64,000 nt of DNA from NCBI GenBank assembly GCA_019285715.1, contig CP079108.1, forward strand, positions 3,735,001 to 3,799,000. The letters are read 5' to 3'. This document shows positions 27,433 to 38,357 of the stretch, in pieces (the stretch's first letter is position 1; each line of letters begins with the position of its first letter). The notes under the pieces were generated by a model, which saw nothing but the letters and a program-made list of their open reading frames with translations, made no database searches and was not told the DNA's origin. The stretch comes from Sphingosinicellaceae bacterium (GTDB lineage Bacteria > Pseudomonadota > Alphaproteobacteria > Sphingomonadales > Sphingomonadaceae). The translations under genes and the position numbers were made by a program.

Positions 27433-29625
27433 GTGCATCACGGTCAAAGACTATCGATCCATCTCCTGCTCGCCAACGCCATCACGTTCGTCCCGATGAT
27501 ACTTCACGCTCAAGCGGCACCGGCAACTACCCCTCCCCAGCTCCTCGCCGCTGCCGAAGCCGCAGACAGCGCTGCCGATGACACCGGCGGCGAGATCATC
27601 GTCACCGCCGAGCGCCGCGAGACCAGCCTGCAGAAGACACCGATCGCGATCTCGGTGTTCACTGGCCAGACCCTGACCGACCGCAACATCCGCGACGTCC
27701 GCGACCTCGCCGGCCAGGTGCCGAACCTGTTCGTGCCGCGTGTCACCATCAGTCACACGACGCAAACGTTCGCGCTGCGCGGCATCGGCGAAAGCGACCC
27801 GATCCAGGAGCCGGTGCTCGCGGTCTATGTCGACGACGTCTACATCCCGCGCCAGATCGGCTCGATGGTCGAGTTCAACGACCTCGAGCGGATCGAGGTG
27901 CTACGCGGTCCGCAGGGTACGCTGTACGGGCGCAATTCGAGCGGCGGCGCGCTGCGCATCATCACCCGCGACCCCGGCCAGGAAACGCGGATCAGCGCCG
28001 AGCTCGGCTATGGCAGCAAGAACGAGATCGACGCCCGCGCGCTGCTCAGCGGGCCATTGTCCGACACACTGTCGGCGAGCATCTCGTACATCCATCACAG
28101 CCGCGACGGGGTCACCCAGGACCCGACGCTCGGCCACGACGTCAACCGCATCGACGTCGACGCCTTCCGGGCCAAGCTGCACTGGACCCCAAGCGGGGCC
28201 CTCGACGTGCTGGCAACGGTCAACGTCGTCCGCGACCGCTCCGACAGCCGCAGCTACATCCCGGTCAACCAGCCCGGCGTCGTCTTCGACAAGCGCGTGT
28301 CCTACTCCGAGGTCGAGCCGCTGCAGGATCTCGACGGGCGGTCGGCGTCGTTGCGGGTCAAGTACGACCTCGGTTCGCATCTCAGCCTCAAGTCGATCAG
28401 TGCCGTCAGCGGCTTCAGCCTGAACCCGGTATCCTACGACAACGACGGCCAGTCGGCGCTGATCCAGAAGAACCTGATCCACTACCGCGACTCGTCCGAG
28501 ACTCAGGAATTCCAGCTCAACGGCGACTATCGCGCACTGACCTTCACCGGCGGGCTGTTCTATCTGCACGAGCGTTTCTTCGTGCAGCGCGACGGCTTCA
28601 CGCGGGTCGGCACCTCGCCGACCGCGGCGATCAACAGCCAGCGCGCCCACAACACGACGACGAGCGACGCCTATGCGATCTTCGGCGAGGCGACCTATCG
28701 TTTCTCCGACATCTTCAGCCTGACCGGCGGCCTCCGCGGCACCATCGAGCGCAAGAAGTTCGTCTTCGACAACAAAGTGCTCGATCTGCAGCGCAATCCC
28801 ATCGCCCAATCGATCGTCGGCGAGGCGTCCAAGACCTGGCGAGCATTGACCCCCAAGGGCTCACTGCAGGCGCAATGGACCCCGTCGCTGCTCCAGTACG
28901 CAAGCTATTCGCGGGGCTTCAAATCGGGCGGCTTCGACAACCGTGCCACCCGCCTCGACCTCGCGACCCTACCGTTCGCGCCGGAGACTGTCAGCACCTA
29001 CGAGACCGGTCTCAAAGCGACGCTGTTCGAGAAGGCACTGCGGGTCAACGCGGCGGCATTCTACAACGACTACAAGAATCTGCAGGTCTCGTTCTTCGAT
29101 CCCGCCTACGCCGGCACGCGGCGCGGTAACGCCGGCAAGGCGCACAGCTGGGGCATCGAGGTCGAAACCAGCGCGTCGCTGACCGACCACCTGACCGCAC
29201 AGCTGTCGGGCGGCTACCTCAAGGCGATCTACGACGACTACAAGGGCGCCGGCGGCAAGGGCATCGACGCCGACGGCAACGACCTGATCAATGCCCCCCA
29301 CTGGAGCCTGTCGGGCGGCCTCGCCTACGACATCGGGCTCGGCAAGCGTGGCGGGTTGCGGCTAGCGGGCGATGCGCAATACCAGTCGAGCATCTACTCC
29401 TCGCCGCTCAACCGCCCGCAGGACAAGTCGCCCGGCCAGGCGTTCTTCAACGGCACGATCACCTACACGACCCCGGACCCGCGCTATCGAGTCATCGTCT
29501 CGGGTCGCAACCTGTTCGACTCCGACAAGCCGGTATCGGCGAGCTACACGCCGTCGATCGGCGCCTATTACCAGAACTTCCCCGACGGCCGGACCTTCCT
29601 GGTCAGCGTCCGGTTCACCCAGTGA
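27433..29625 (+). CDS. TonB-dependent outer-membrane receptor
   Basis: A 730-residue receptor of the sphingomonad/Caulobacter type. A signal peptide is likely (hydrophobic IHLLLANAITFVPMILHAQA), then a TonB box-like EIIVTAERRE, the plug domain (SLQKTPIAISVFTGQTL through RIEVLRGPQGTLYGRNSSGGALRI), and a 22-stranded barrel ending in FRVSVRFTQ-like residues (LVSVRFTQ). The start is GTG 27433. It lies alone between the sulfur operon and the aldehyde dehydrogenase, separated from both by hairpins, so its ligand (a sulfonate, a metal complex or other) cannot be inferred firmly. Confidence 0.92.
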   Translation: MHHGQRLSIHLLLANAITFVPMILHAQAAPATTPPQLLAAAEAADSAADDTGGEIIVTAERRETSLQKTPIAISVFTGQTLTDRNIRDVRDLAGQVPNLFVPRVTISHTTQTFALRGIGESDPIQEPVLAVYVDDVYIPRQIGSMVEFNDLERIEVLRGPQGTLYGRNSSGGALRIITRDPGQETRISAELGYGSKNEIDARALLSGPLSDTLSASISYIHHSRDGVTQDPTLGHDVNRIDVDAFRAKLHWTPSGALDVLATVNVVRDRSDSRSYIPVNQPGVVFDKRVSYSEVEPLQDLDGRSASLRVKYDLGSHLSLKSISAVSGFSLNPVSYDNDGQSALIQKNLIHYRDSSETQEFQLNGDYRALTFTGGLFYLHERFFVQRDGFTRVGTSPTAAINSQRAHNTTTSDAYAIFGEATYRFSDIFSLTGGLRGTIERKKFVFDNKVLDLQRNPIAQSIVGEASKTWRALTPKGSLQAQWTPSLLQYASYSRGFKSGGFDNRATRLDLATLPFAPETVSTYETGLKATLFEKALRVNAAAFYNDYKNLQVSFFDPAYAGTRRGNAGKAHSWGIEVETSASLTDHLTAQLSGGYLKAIYDDYKGAGGKGIDADGNDLINAPHWSLSGGLAYDIGLGKRGGLRLAGDAQYQSSIYSSPLNRPQDKSPGQAFFNGTITYTTPDPRYRVIVSGRNLFDSDKPVSASYTPSIGAYYQNFPDGRTFLVSVRFTQ

Positions 29626-29645
29626 GACGGACCTGGCCGCGCCGA

Positions 29646-29678
29646 TCCGGCGTCATGAGACCAAAGAACGACGCCGGA
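29646..29678. terminator. Hairpin after TonB receptor gene
   Basis: TCCGGCGTC (29646-29654) pairs perfectly with GACGCCGGA (29670-29678) across a 15-base loop, about 20 bases after the receptor stop codon. There is no T-tract, so it is only a probable terminator. Confidence 0.5.
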
Positions 29679-29683
29679 GGGGC

Positions 29684-29691
29684 AAAGTTGG
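29684..29691 (+). promoter_or_regulatory. AAAGTTGG element upstream of aldehyde dehydrogenase
   Basis: AAAGTTGG occurs about 90 bases before the aldehyde dehydrogenase start. The same octamer, in the same orientation relative to transcription, lies about 130 bases upstream of xoxF (44147-44154, minus strand). A related TACTAGTTGG lies about 100 bases before the porin start (36427-36436). It may be a shared regulator site, but an octamer can recur by chance. Confidence 0.35.
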
Positions 29692-29781
29692 CGGATAGTC
29701 GCATTGTCGAGAACCGCCCTGCGGACGATTGATAGCCCGAAACTCCGCCAAGCAACCGGGCGGAAAAGACGGAGAACGAAT

Positions 29782-31298
<1,517 letters not shown>

Positions 31299-31302
<4 letters not shown>

Positions 31303-31706
31303 GCCCGCCTGGCGATGAGGCATTGCCGGCCCGCGTCCTCGCGACACCGCTGGCCGAGGACTGGATCGGGCGACTGACGGCAATCCACGGGCCGCTGATG
31401 TTCCACCAGTCCGGCGGCTGCTGCGACGGCTCCGCGCCGATGTGCTATCCGCGCGGCGACTTTCGCACCGGCGCCAGCGACCTGCTGCTCGGCGAGATCG
31501 CCGGTGACGTGCCGGTCTATATCGGGGCCGACCAGTACGCATACTGGTCGCACACGCAGATCGTCATTGACGTCGTGCCCGGTCGCGGCTCGGGCTTTTC
31601 GGTGGAGTCGACCGAGGGCATCCGCTTCCTGACCCGGTCACGGGTCTTTTCCGACGCTGAGCATCAGCGCCTGCTCGACCATGCGCCGGCGACTGGTGCC
31701 ACCTGA
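31299..31706 (+). CDS. DUF779 family protein
   Basis: A 135-residue protein that starts at TTG in a TTGA overlap with the aldehyde dehydrogenase stop; no ATG or GTG lies early in the frame. The cysteine-rich core [15 protein letters not shown] is the hallmark of DUF779. These proteins are very often encoded directly after ExaC/AldA-type aldehyde dehydrogenases and may help their activity or metal/redox state, but the role is not established. The cluster of three cysteines could bind a metal. Confidence 0.88.
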
Positions 31707-31773
31707 CACGGCGACTATCGCCAAGCCTCCGAGGTGGGCAGACTGGCAGGGTATGACCGCGAGGAGGCTGCCG

Positions 31774-32943
31774 ATGCTTGCACCGATGACTGAAGTGCGG
31801 TCGCCACCAAGCGTACGCGCGGCCGCGACCCATCACCTCGATCCGGTCGATGCTGTCGCCGAACTGCGCGCCGGCCTCGGCGACGCACCCCTTGCAGGCA
31901 TACTGCTGTTCGTTTCCAGCCGCCACGACCTTCGCCGCCTCGCGACCGAATTGGCGCTGGCCTTCGACGAGTTGCCGATTGCCGGCTGCACCTCGTCGGG
32001 AGAACTCACGCCGGCCGGCTATGACGACGGCACGATCACCGCGATCGGCTTCCCTGCCGATGACTTCATGCTGACAATCACGGCCTTTCCCGACCTCGGC
32101 GAGTTCGATTCGGTGCTCGCAGCGAGCCGGATGCGCCGCGCCGTCGCAGATGCCGGATGCGCTGCCGAGCGCTTCGGCCCAGCGACGAACCATGTCGGAC
32201 TGTTCCTCGTCGATGGTCTGTGCACCCGCGAGGAAATTATCGCGATGACGCTGCAGGACGCGCTCGGGGATATTCCGCTAATCGGCGGCTCCAGCGGCGA
32301 CAACCTCGATTTCGCCGAGACCTTCGTGTTCGAGGCCGGGCGCTTCGTCCGCGACACCGCGCTCGTCATCATCATCTCGACGCCGCGCCCGATCGCAGTG
32401 TTCCGCAGCCAGCATTTCGTCGCGACGCCGACGCGCATGGTGGTCACCGCTGCCGACCCCGTGCGGCGCATCGTCCATGAGATCAACGCCGAGCCCGCTG
32501 CACAAGAATATGCGCGCCTGATCGGGGCCGGGGTCGAGGCATTGTCACCAAGCCTGTTCGCCTCCCACCCACTGCTGGTTCGGGCCGGCACAGATTACTA
32601 CGTCCGCGGTATCCAGCAGGCCGGCGCCGACGACAGCCTGAAGTTTTATTGCGCCATCGACGAGGGCATCGTCCTGACCCTGGGCAAGGGCGTCGACATC
32701 GTCGAAAACCTCGAGCGCCAGTTTACCGAATTGCGCGAGGCGGTGGGCAAAATCGACATCGTCATCGGGTTCGACTGCGTGCTCAACGGCCTCGAGATCG
32801 AGCAGAAACAGCTGCGGACCAAGGTCTCGGAGTTGTTTGCAGAGAACCGCGTCATTGGCTTCAGCACCTACGGCGAGCAGTATCACGCACTGCACGTCAA
32901 CCAGACCTTTTCCGGGCTCGCCATCGGCGCGAGGGACGGATGA
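31774..32943 (+). CDS. FIST-domain sensor protein, NosP-like
   Basis: A 389-residue protein with FIST N and FIST C domains (GILLFVSSRHDLRRL, IAGCTSSGELTPAGY, IPLIGGSSGDNLDF, then FGFSTYGEQ-like residues at the end, seen as IGFSTYGEQYHAL). The start ATG 31774 is chosen because GAGGAGG lies six bases upstream; the frame is open further. Its stop overlaps the ATG of the histidine kinase gene. In Pseudomonas and others, a FIST protein beside a PAS hybrid kinase (NosP with NahK) binds heme and senses nitric oxide. That role is transferred by neighbourhood and is not visible in the residues. Confidence 0.87.
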   Translation: MLAPMTEVRSPPSVRAAATHHLDPVDAVAELRAGLGDAPLAGILLFVSSRHDLRRLATELALAFDELPIAGCTSSGELTPAGYDDGTITAIGFPADDFMLTITAFPDLGEFDSVLAASRMRRAVADAGCAAERFGPATNHVGLFLVDGLCTREEIIAMTLQDALGDIPLIGGSSGDNLDFAETFVFEAGRFVRDTALVIIISTPRPIAVFRSQHFVATPTRMVVTAADPVRRIVHEINAEPAAQEYARLIGAGVEALSPSLFASHPLLVRAGTDYYVRGIQQAGADDSLKFYCAIDEGIVLTLGKGVDIVENLERQFTELREAVGKIDIVIGFDCVLNGLEIEQKQLRTKVSELFAENRVIGFSTYGEQYHALHVNQTFSGLAIGARDG

Positions 32944-35468
32944 CGACGCCCCACGGGGAAATCGAGGCACTGCGCCGCGAGGTCGCGAAGCTGCGCCGCA
33001 TCAACGAGGCTTTGATGGACCGCGTCGAGCGTTCGACCGACCTTCAGGGCGGCGCGTATTCGGTGTTCCAGACGGCGATCACGCTCGAAGAGCGGGTTCG
33101 CGACCGGACCCGCGAACTCGGTGATGCGATGCGCGCACTGTCGGCGTCGAATGCCGGGCTGAGCCGCGCCAACGAGGAGGCAGGGTTGGCGCAGCAACGC
33201 TTCCGCGATGCCATCGAGAGCATCAACGAGGGCTTTGCACTGTTCGACACCGACGACCGGCTGGTGCTGTGCAACTCGACCTACCTCGGGCTGTGGCCGA
33301 CGATCGCCGACCGGATCGTGCCGGGTCTGACCTTCCACGAGATCGCCGGGCTGATCGCCGAAGAGGGCATCACCCTCGGTGCGATGGTGACACCGGATCG
33401 CTGGCTGTCGGAGCGGATTTCGCAGCATGCCATCGCCGACGGGGCTCATGTCCACGCATTTGCCGACGGGCGCTGGATTCAGATCAACGAGTTGCGAACT
33501 TTCGAGGGCGGCATCGTCTGCGTCTACACCGACATCACCGACGTAAAGGTCGCCGACGCACGCTTGCGCGAACGCGAACTGGCGGCGAAGTCCGACCTGC
33601 TGCAGGCGACGCTCGATGCCATCCCGCACGGCGTCGCGGTCTATGACGCGGACCGCCGCTTGACCGTCTGGAACCGGCCGTTCCGCCTGTTGCTCGACCT
33701 GCCTGCTCAGGTCGTCGCGAACGGTGCGACCCACGACCAGCTGGTTGCCTACAACCTTAGGCAAGGCACCGCCGGCATGGCGGAAGAAGCGCTCGCCTGG
33801 TCGGGAAGTGGTGCCGCCGAGGAACAGCCGTGGCGGCGCAGCACGCTCGAGGTCCGTCGCGCGGCCATGCCGGACGGCGGGCTGGTGCTGACCTTCGCCG
33901 ATGTCACCGAGCGTCGCCAGTTCGTCGAGGCGCTGCGCGACGGCGAGGCGCGGCTACGGCTGGTCGCGGACGGCATGCCGGCCTTCATCGCCTATATCGA
34001 CGACCGCGAGCGCTATCAGTTCGCCAACCGCCATTATGTCGAGCGCTTCGGCAATGGCCGCACCAACATCATCGGCCTGGGCGTCCGCGAACTGCTCGGC
34101 GAGGCCGCCTACGCCGTGCGCCGCCCGCACGTCGTGCGCGTGCTGGCGGGCGAGACGACCGGCTTTGAGTTGGGCAGCGACGGCGGCAGGGTGTTGTCGG
34201 CCGCCTATATTCCGCACCGTGACGAGGACGGCAGTGTTCGCGGCTGGTTCACGCTGATCCAGGACATCACCGAGCAACGCGACGCCGCTCGGGCGCTGGA
34301 GCACCGGGTCGCCGAACGCACCGCCGAACTCTCGGGTGCCAACCTTGCGCTGCAGGGGGCGAAGCAGATTGCCGAGGCTGCGAACCTGTCGAAGACACGC
34401 TTCCTGGCGGCCGCCAGTCACGACTTGCTGCAGCCGCTGAATGCCGCACGACTATTCGTCACCGCGCTCGCCGAGCGTCGCCTGGCGAGCGAAAGCCGTG
34501 GCCTCGTCGACCGGATCGAGTCGGCGTTGTTGTCGGTGGAAGACCTGCTCGAGTCCCTGCTGGAAATCTCCGTCCTCGATGCGGGCGCCGTCCAGCCGCA
34601 GCGTACCGACTTTGCCATCCAGCCGCTGCTTGCCAGCCTGCATGCCGAGTTCGCCCCGCTGGCGCTGGCGCGTGGCATCGAACTCGGCATGGTGCGGAGT
34701 AATGCGACGATCAACAGCGACCAGCGCCTGCTGCGCCGTATCCTGCAGAACTTCATCTCGAACGCGCTGCGCTATACCGATGGCAAGCGCATCCTGGTCG
34801 GCTGCCGGCGTGAGCCCGGCGGCGTGCGGGTCGAGGTCGTCGACACTGGGCCCGGCATTGCCGCCGACAAGCACGCGTTGATCTTCGACGAGTTCGCCCG
34901 CCTCGATGGCGAGGTGCGCGGCATCGGCCTGGGCCTGGCGATCGTCGAGCGGGCCGGCCGCATGCTCGGCCATCGCATCATGCTGCGCTCTGCCCCCGGA
35001 CAGGGTTCGACCTTCGGCGTGTCCGTCCCGACGAGTTCCGTTGTGTTCGGCCTCAAGCCCGGCGAGGCGCTGCCGGCGGTGCGCCGCCACCCGCTCGACG
35101 GTGTGCGCTTGCTCGTCATCGACAACGAGCCGGCGGTCCGCGACGGGATGGCGGCGCTGCTCGGCGGCTGGTCATGCATCGTCGCCACCGCCAGCGACGC
35201 CGCGTCGGCGGTAGCCCGCATCGATGAGGGGTTTCAGCCACAGGTGCTGATCGTCGACTATCACCTCGACGGTGGCCTGCTCGGCTGCACCGAGGTCGCG
35301 ACGATCCGCGAGCGCTTGCGCCGCGAGGTACCCGCGATGATCGTCACCGCCGACCGGTCGCCCGAGACCCATGCGGCGATTCTCGCGGCGGGACTGTCGG
35401 TGCAGACCAAGCCGGTCAAGCCGGCACAGCTCCGCGCGCTGATCACCAGGCTGGCGGAGAACGCCTGA
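32940..35468 (+). CDS. PAS-domain hybrid histidine kinase, NahK/ErcS'-like
   Basis: An 842-residue soluble kinase without membrane segments. An N-terminal coiled coil (5-85) is followed by three PAS-like domains (about 86-205, 220-325, 335-450), a second coiled coil, a HisKA domain with phosphoacceptor His494 (AASHDLLQPL), a HATPase domain (NALRYTDG, DTGPGIA, GIGLGLAIV) and a C-terminal receiver with Asp773 (LIVDYHLDGG) and Lys824. This architecture matches NahK (ErcS') next to NosP in Pseudomonas, part of the regulators of ethanol oxidation and nitric-oxide response. The ATGA overlap with the FIST gene supports a fixed pair. The LuxR-type regulator lies tail to tail. Confidence 0.92.
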   Translation: MTTPHGEIEALRREVAKLRRINEALMDRVERSTDLQGGAYSVFQTAITLEERVRDRTRELGDAMRALSASNAGLSRANEEAGLAQQRFRDAIESINEGFALFDTDDRLVLCNSTYLGLWPTIADRIVPGLTFHEIAGLIAEEGITLGAMVTPDRWLSERISQHAIADGAHVHAFADGRWIQINELRTFEGGIVCVYTDITDVKVADARLRERELAAKSDLLQATLDAIPHGVAVYDADRRLTVWNRPFRLLLDLPAQVVANGATHDQLVAYNLRQGTAGMAEEALAWSGSGAAEEQPWRRSTLEVRRAAMPDGGLVLTFADVTERRQFVEALRDGEARLRLVADGMPAFIAYIDDRERYQFANRHYVERFGNGRTNIIGLGVRELLGEAAYAVRRPHVVRVLAGETTGFELGSDGGRVLSAAYIPHRDEDGSVRGWFTLIQDITEQRDAARALEHRVAERTAELSGANLALQGAKQIAEAANLSKTRFLAAASHDLLQPLNAARLFVTALAERRLASESRGLVDRIESALLSVEDLLESLLEISVLDAGAVQPQRTDFAIQPLLASLHAEFAPLALARGIELGMVRSNATINSDQRLLRRILQNFISNALRYTDGKRILVGCRREPGGVRVEVVDTGPGIAADKHALIFDEFARLDGEVRGIGLGLAIVERAGRMLGHRIMLRSAPGQGSTFGVSVPTSSVVFGLKPGEALPAVRRHPLDGVRLLVIDNEPAVRDGMAALLGGWSCIVATASDAASAVARIDEGFQPQVLIVDYHLDGGLLGCTEVATIRERLRREVPAMIVTADRSPETHAAILAAGLSVQTKPVKPAQLRALITRLAENA

Positions 35469-35490
35469 GCGTCGACTATGACGACGGCGC

Positions 35491-36147
35491 CTAAGGACGC
35501 CCGGGGATCTCGCCGGCCAGGAAGCCGACGCGGTTGGCCAGGATCACCGCCTGCGTCCGGCTGAAGACCTGCAGCTTGGCGAGGATCGCCGAGACGTGCG
35601 CCTTGACCGTGGTCATCGAGATGCCGAGCTCCCAGGCGACCTCCTTGTTCAGGCGACCCGCGACGAGCCGCTGCAGCACGACCTTCTGCGCCGGGGTGAG
35701 CGTCGCGATGCGGGCGCGGAAACCGGCCTCCTCCTCGCTCTCGGCCTCGTTGGCACCGAGGTCGTCGGGCGTATAGACGCCGCCCTCGAGCACGGTCTTC
35801 AGCGCGGCGACGATGCCGCTGCGCCGCATCGACTTGGGCACAAAGCCAGCCGCCCCTGCCGCCATCGCTGCCGCAATCTGCGCCCGGTCGGTGCTCCCGG
35901 AGACGATCACCACGGGCAGCGAGGGGAAGTGCTCGCGCATCCTGTGGAGGCCGGCCAGGTCGGTCATGCCGGGCATGTTCAGGTCGAGCAGCACGAGGTC
36001 GAAGTCGCCCTCCCGCGAGATGATCGCCATCGCTTCGTCGACGGTCGCCGCCTCGAACAGTTCGCAGCTGTCGAAGGTCACCAGCAACACGGTGCGCAGG
36101 CCGTCGCGGACCAGTGGATGGTCGTCGGCGATCAACGCGCGATCCAT
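35491..36147 (-). CDS. NarL/LuxR-family response regulator, ErbR/AgmR-like
   Basis: A 218-residue response regulator. The receiver holds Asp55 (LVLLDLNMPG) and Lys105 (GFVPKSM); a linker leads to a LuxR-type helix-turn-helix (LTPAQKVVLQRLVAGRLNKEVA and ISMTTVKAHVSAIL). ATG 36147 has AGGAG eight bases upstream and gives the expected receiver start. In Pseudomonas the regulator of PQQ-ethanol dehydrogenase genes (ErbR/AgmR) lies beside the same kinase and FIST genes. By that synteny it may control the porin, aldehyde dehydrogenase and xox genes here, which is inference. Confidence 0.9.
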   Translation of the reverse strand: MDRALIADDHPLVRDGLRTVLLVTFDSCELFEAATVDEAMAIISREGDFDLVLLDLNMPGMTDLAGLHRMREHFPSLPVVIVSGSTDRAQIAAAMAAGAAGFVPKSMRRSGIVAALKTVLEGGVYTPDDLGANEAESEEEAGFRARIATLTPAQKVVLQRLVAGRLNKEVAWELGISMTTVKAHVSAILAKLQVFSRTQAVILANRVGFLAGEIPGRP

Positions 36148-36536
36148 GCGACACTCCTGCATCCGCACAGCCTAGCACGCTGCGGGACTCGCGCACCATG
36201 AGACGCTCTGAGATGGCAACTCGCGCCTCGGTACAGCGTAATCAAGCCGGTACGGCGACCCCATGCTACTTAGGGATAAGGGGCCACCCGGAACGGTCGT
36301 CGGCGACCTCGTCATGGCCCACGGTCGACGATATTCCGGTCGTGGCCCTGACATCGGCCTGTCGATTGGCGGAGCCGCAACGGTCGCGAAACGGCCGCCA
36401 GAGCGCCCAACAGACTTTAGTACAATACTAGTTGGTGGAACCTCGTCCTAGCTTCCTTACAAGTCCCGTGCGCAGCCATGGTTAAAACCGCGGCGGTCGA
36501 CAGTCGGGACACGAAAGACGTCCCAGGGAGGATCAA
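36148..36536. promoter_or_regulatory. Divergent intergenic region, regulator and porin promoters
   Basis: A 389-base gap between the response regulator (minus) and porin (plus) genes. Short open frames here have no ribosome site and no family resemblance. The last 120 bases are AT-richer and hold TACTAGTTGG (36427-36436), related to the AAAGTTGG element upstream of xoxF and the aldehyde dehydrogenase. The porin ribosome site GGGAGG ends a few bases before its ATG. Confidence 0.45.
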
Positions 36537-37955
36537 ATGCAGATGAAACAGGGGTTGCTCGCGGCCGTCGCCGTGGTCGCGCTGATCGGTGCGACAACAC
36601 CGGTCTATGCCGACACAACCGCCGATCTGCTGCTTCGGCTCAAGGAAAAGGGGATCCTGAGCGAGGACGAATACCAGCAACTGCTGAATCGCCGCACGGA
36701 GGAGGTCAAGGCGGCCCCCACCACTGCCCCGGCGAACAGCGCCAGCGTCCAGACGCAGGGCGCGGGACCCGCCGAAACCGTCGCTGGCGAGGACAAGAGC
36801 ATCGTCCGCATGGCCGAGGGCGGCGGCATGACCTTCGGCGGCGTGACGCTCAAGGTCTCCGGCTCGATCAACGGCTTCTACACCCACGACAGCGGCAAGA
36901 CGCCGAGCGAAACGACGACCGTCGACGGCGGCCTCGCGACGGTCGGCAGCCGCAACACCTCGTCGGTCCGCAACGGCCTGCTGCCGGGCTTCATCAAGTT
37001 CGACGTCACCACGACCCAGCTCGGCATCGACGTCGGCGCGCACTTCGGCCTGTATCCGGGCATCAACAGTGTCACCGGCGTCGGCGGCGCCAACTCGGCC
37101 GGCAATCCGGTCGGTCTCTCGACATCGGGCATCGATGCCCGGCAGACCTATTTGACCTTCGGCACCAAGACTATGGGCACGATCAAGATCGGTCGCGACA
37201 TCGGGCTGTTCGGGTCCGACGCGATCCTTAACGACATCACCTTGCTCGGCGTCGGCAGCGCTTCAGGCAACGCCGGACCGAGCAACACGTCGCTCGGCCG
37301 TATCGGCATCGGGTATATCTACACCGACTGGATCCCGCAGATCACCTATTCGTCGCCGACTTACGCGGGCTTCCAGGTCTCGGCGGGCGTGTTCACGCCG
37401 CTGGCCACGGCCGGCCGCAACGAAGTCAACAGCAGCCCCGGCTTCCAGGGCAAGGTCACCTACGACTACAAGGGCGACGCGATCGCGGTCCACGCCTGGC
37501 TCGGCGGCATCACCCAGAAGCACGACGAGTATCTCGGCATTCCGAAATACACCGGCAACGCCCTCGATCTCGGTGCCAAGCTGACCTACGGACCGGTCGG
37601 GCTGACCGGCTATTACTACACCGGCAAGGGCGTCGGCACGACCGGCCTGTTCATCCTGGCAACCGACGACTTCGGCAACAAGCGCAAAAGCGACGGCTTC
37701 TACGTCCAGGGCACGGTGGGCTTTGGCAAGTTCACGATCGCCGGCAGCTACGGCGAGAGCAACCTCGACCTGGCCAAGGGCGAGATCAACCCGCTGCTCG
37801 TCAGCAAGAACAGCAGCTACGTCGGGCAGCTGCGGTATGGCCTGACGCCATGGGTGACGCTGCTGACTGAGTACACGCACACCAAGTCCTCGGCACAGGG
37901 CATCAACGAGGCGGATTCCGACACGATCGCGACCGGCGCGATCCTGTTCTTCTAG
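36537..37955 (+). CDS. Outer-membrane porin with N-terminal coiled segment
   Basis: A 472-residue protein with a signal peptide (MKQGLLAAVAVVALIGATTPVYA). The mature N-terminus is a short helical motif, TADLLLRLKEKGILSEDEYQQLLNRR, as in porins whose N-termini are anchored to peptidoglycan or form trimer stalks. The rest is a beta-barrel (VSGSINGFYTH onwards) ending in phenylalanine (AILFF), the usual signal for BAM-mediated insertion. Similar porins accompany PQQ-dehydrogenase genes in several bacteria and could admit alcohols, but the substrate is not shown. ATG 36537 follows GGGAGGATCAA; ATG 36543 is possible. Confidence 0.88.
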   Translation: MQMKQGLLAAVAVVALIGATTPVYADTTADLLLRLKEKGILSEDEYQQLLNRRTEEVKAAPTTAPANSASVQTQGAGPAETVAGEDKSIVRMAEGGGMTFGGVTLKVSGSINGFYTHDSGKTPSETTTVDGGLATVGSRNTSSVRNGLLPGFIKFDVTTTQLGIDVGAHFGLYPGINSVTGVGGANSAGNPVGLSTSGIDARQTYLTFGTKTMGTIKIGRDIGLFGSDAILNDITLLGVGSASGNAGPSNTSLGRIGIGYIYTDWIPQITYSSPTYAGFQVSAGVFTPLATAGRNEVNSSPGFQGKVTYDYKGDAIAVHAWLGGITQKHDEYLGIPKYTGNALDLGAKLTYGPVGLTGYYYTGKGVGTTGLFILATDDFGNKRKSDGFYVQGTVGFGKFTIAGSYGESNLDLAKGEINPLLVSKNSSYVGQLRYGLTPWVTLLTEYTHTKSSAQGINEADSDTIATGAILFF

Positions 37956-38357
37956 CCAGGCAACGGCTCCACCGCGCCGCCCGTTGCGATCGAATATGAA
38001 CGAGAGTTGTCAGAGTTTGTACCTGTGCGCGTTCTGTGGATCGAGAGTTGGCGGCCCTCGAGCCGTTCATCGACGCCACAGACGAGCCGCTACATCCGGC
38101 ATCCGGCAATGAGAAAGATCACAGGGCAGCAGGTTCGGCCCAGTCCTATTGTACCAGACGGGTGTGATGTAGGAAAGCTCGGGTGCGGGCTCGGCTCTCA
38201 AGTTCCTGACCGTCATGCTGGTTAAGGCCAGCAACCATGTTGGTGCGAGCATCAACACCTCGCGGTTGCACAGCCTTGGGTACTGGCCTTCGCCAGCATG
38301 ACGTGCGCGTTTTGCGCGTGGCACTACGACGCGACCGCCAGCTGAACTTAAGCGGTG
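37956..38357. other. Convergent intergenic region without genes
   Basis: A 402-base gap between the convergent stops of the porin and beta-propeller genes. Apart from the inverted repeat listed separately, nothing coding or structural stands out. Short frames have no ribosome site. Confidence 0.6.
38212..38302. repeat. Inverted repeat between convergent genes
   Basis: GTCATGCTGG and AAGGCCAG (38212-38231) pair with CTGGCCTT and CCAGCATGAC (38283-38302), giving 20-base arms with a 2-base mismatch. The plan resembles the repeat at 27184-27275 (outer GTCAT..., inner ...CTTCG...), but the sequence differs, so it may be another subfamily of the same element. It probably forms a bidirectional terminator. 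Confidence 0.75.

Noticed and set aside
36200-36451. Small open frames between the response regulator and the porin
   Set aside because: No ribosome site, no resemblance to any family, and they overlap the likely promoter area.
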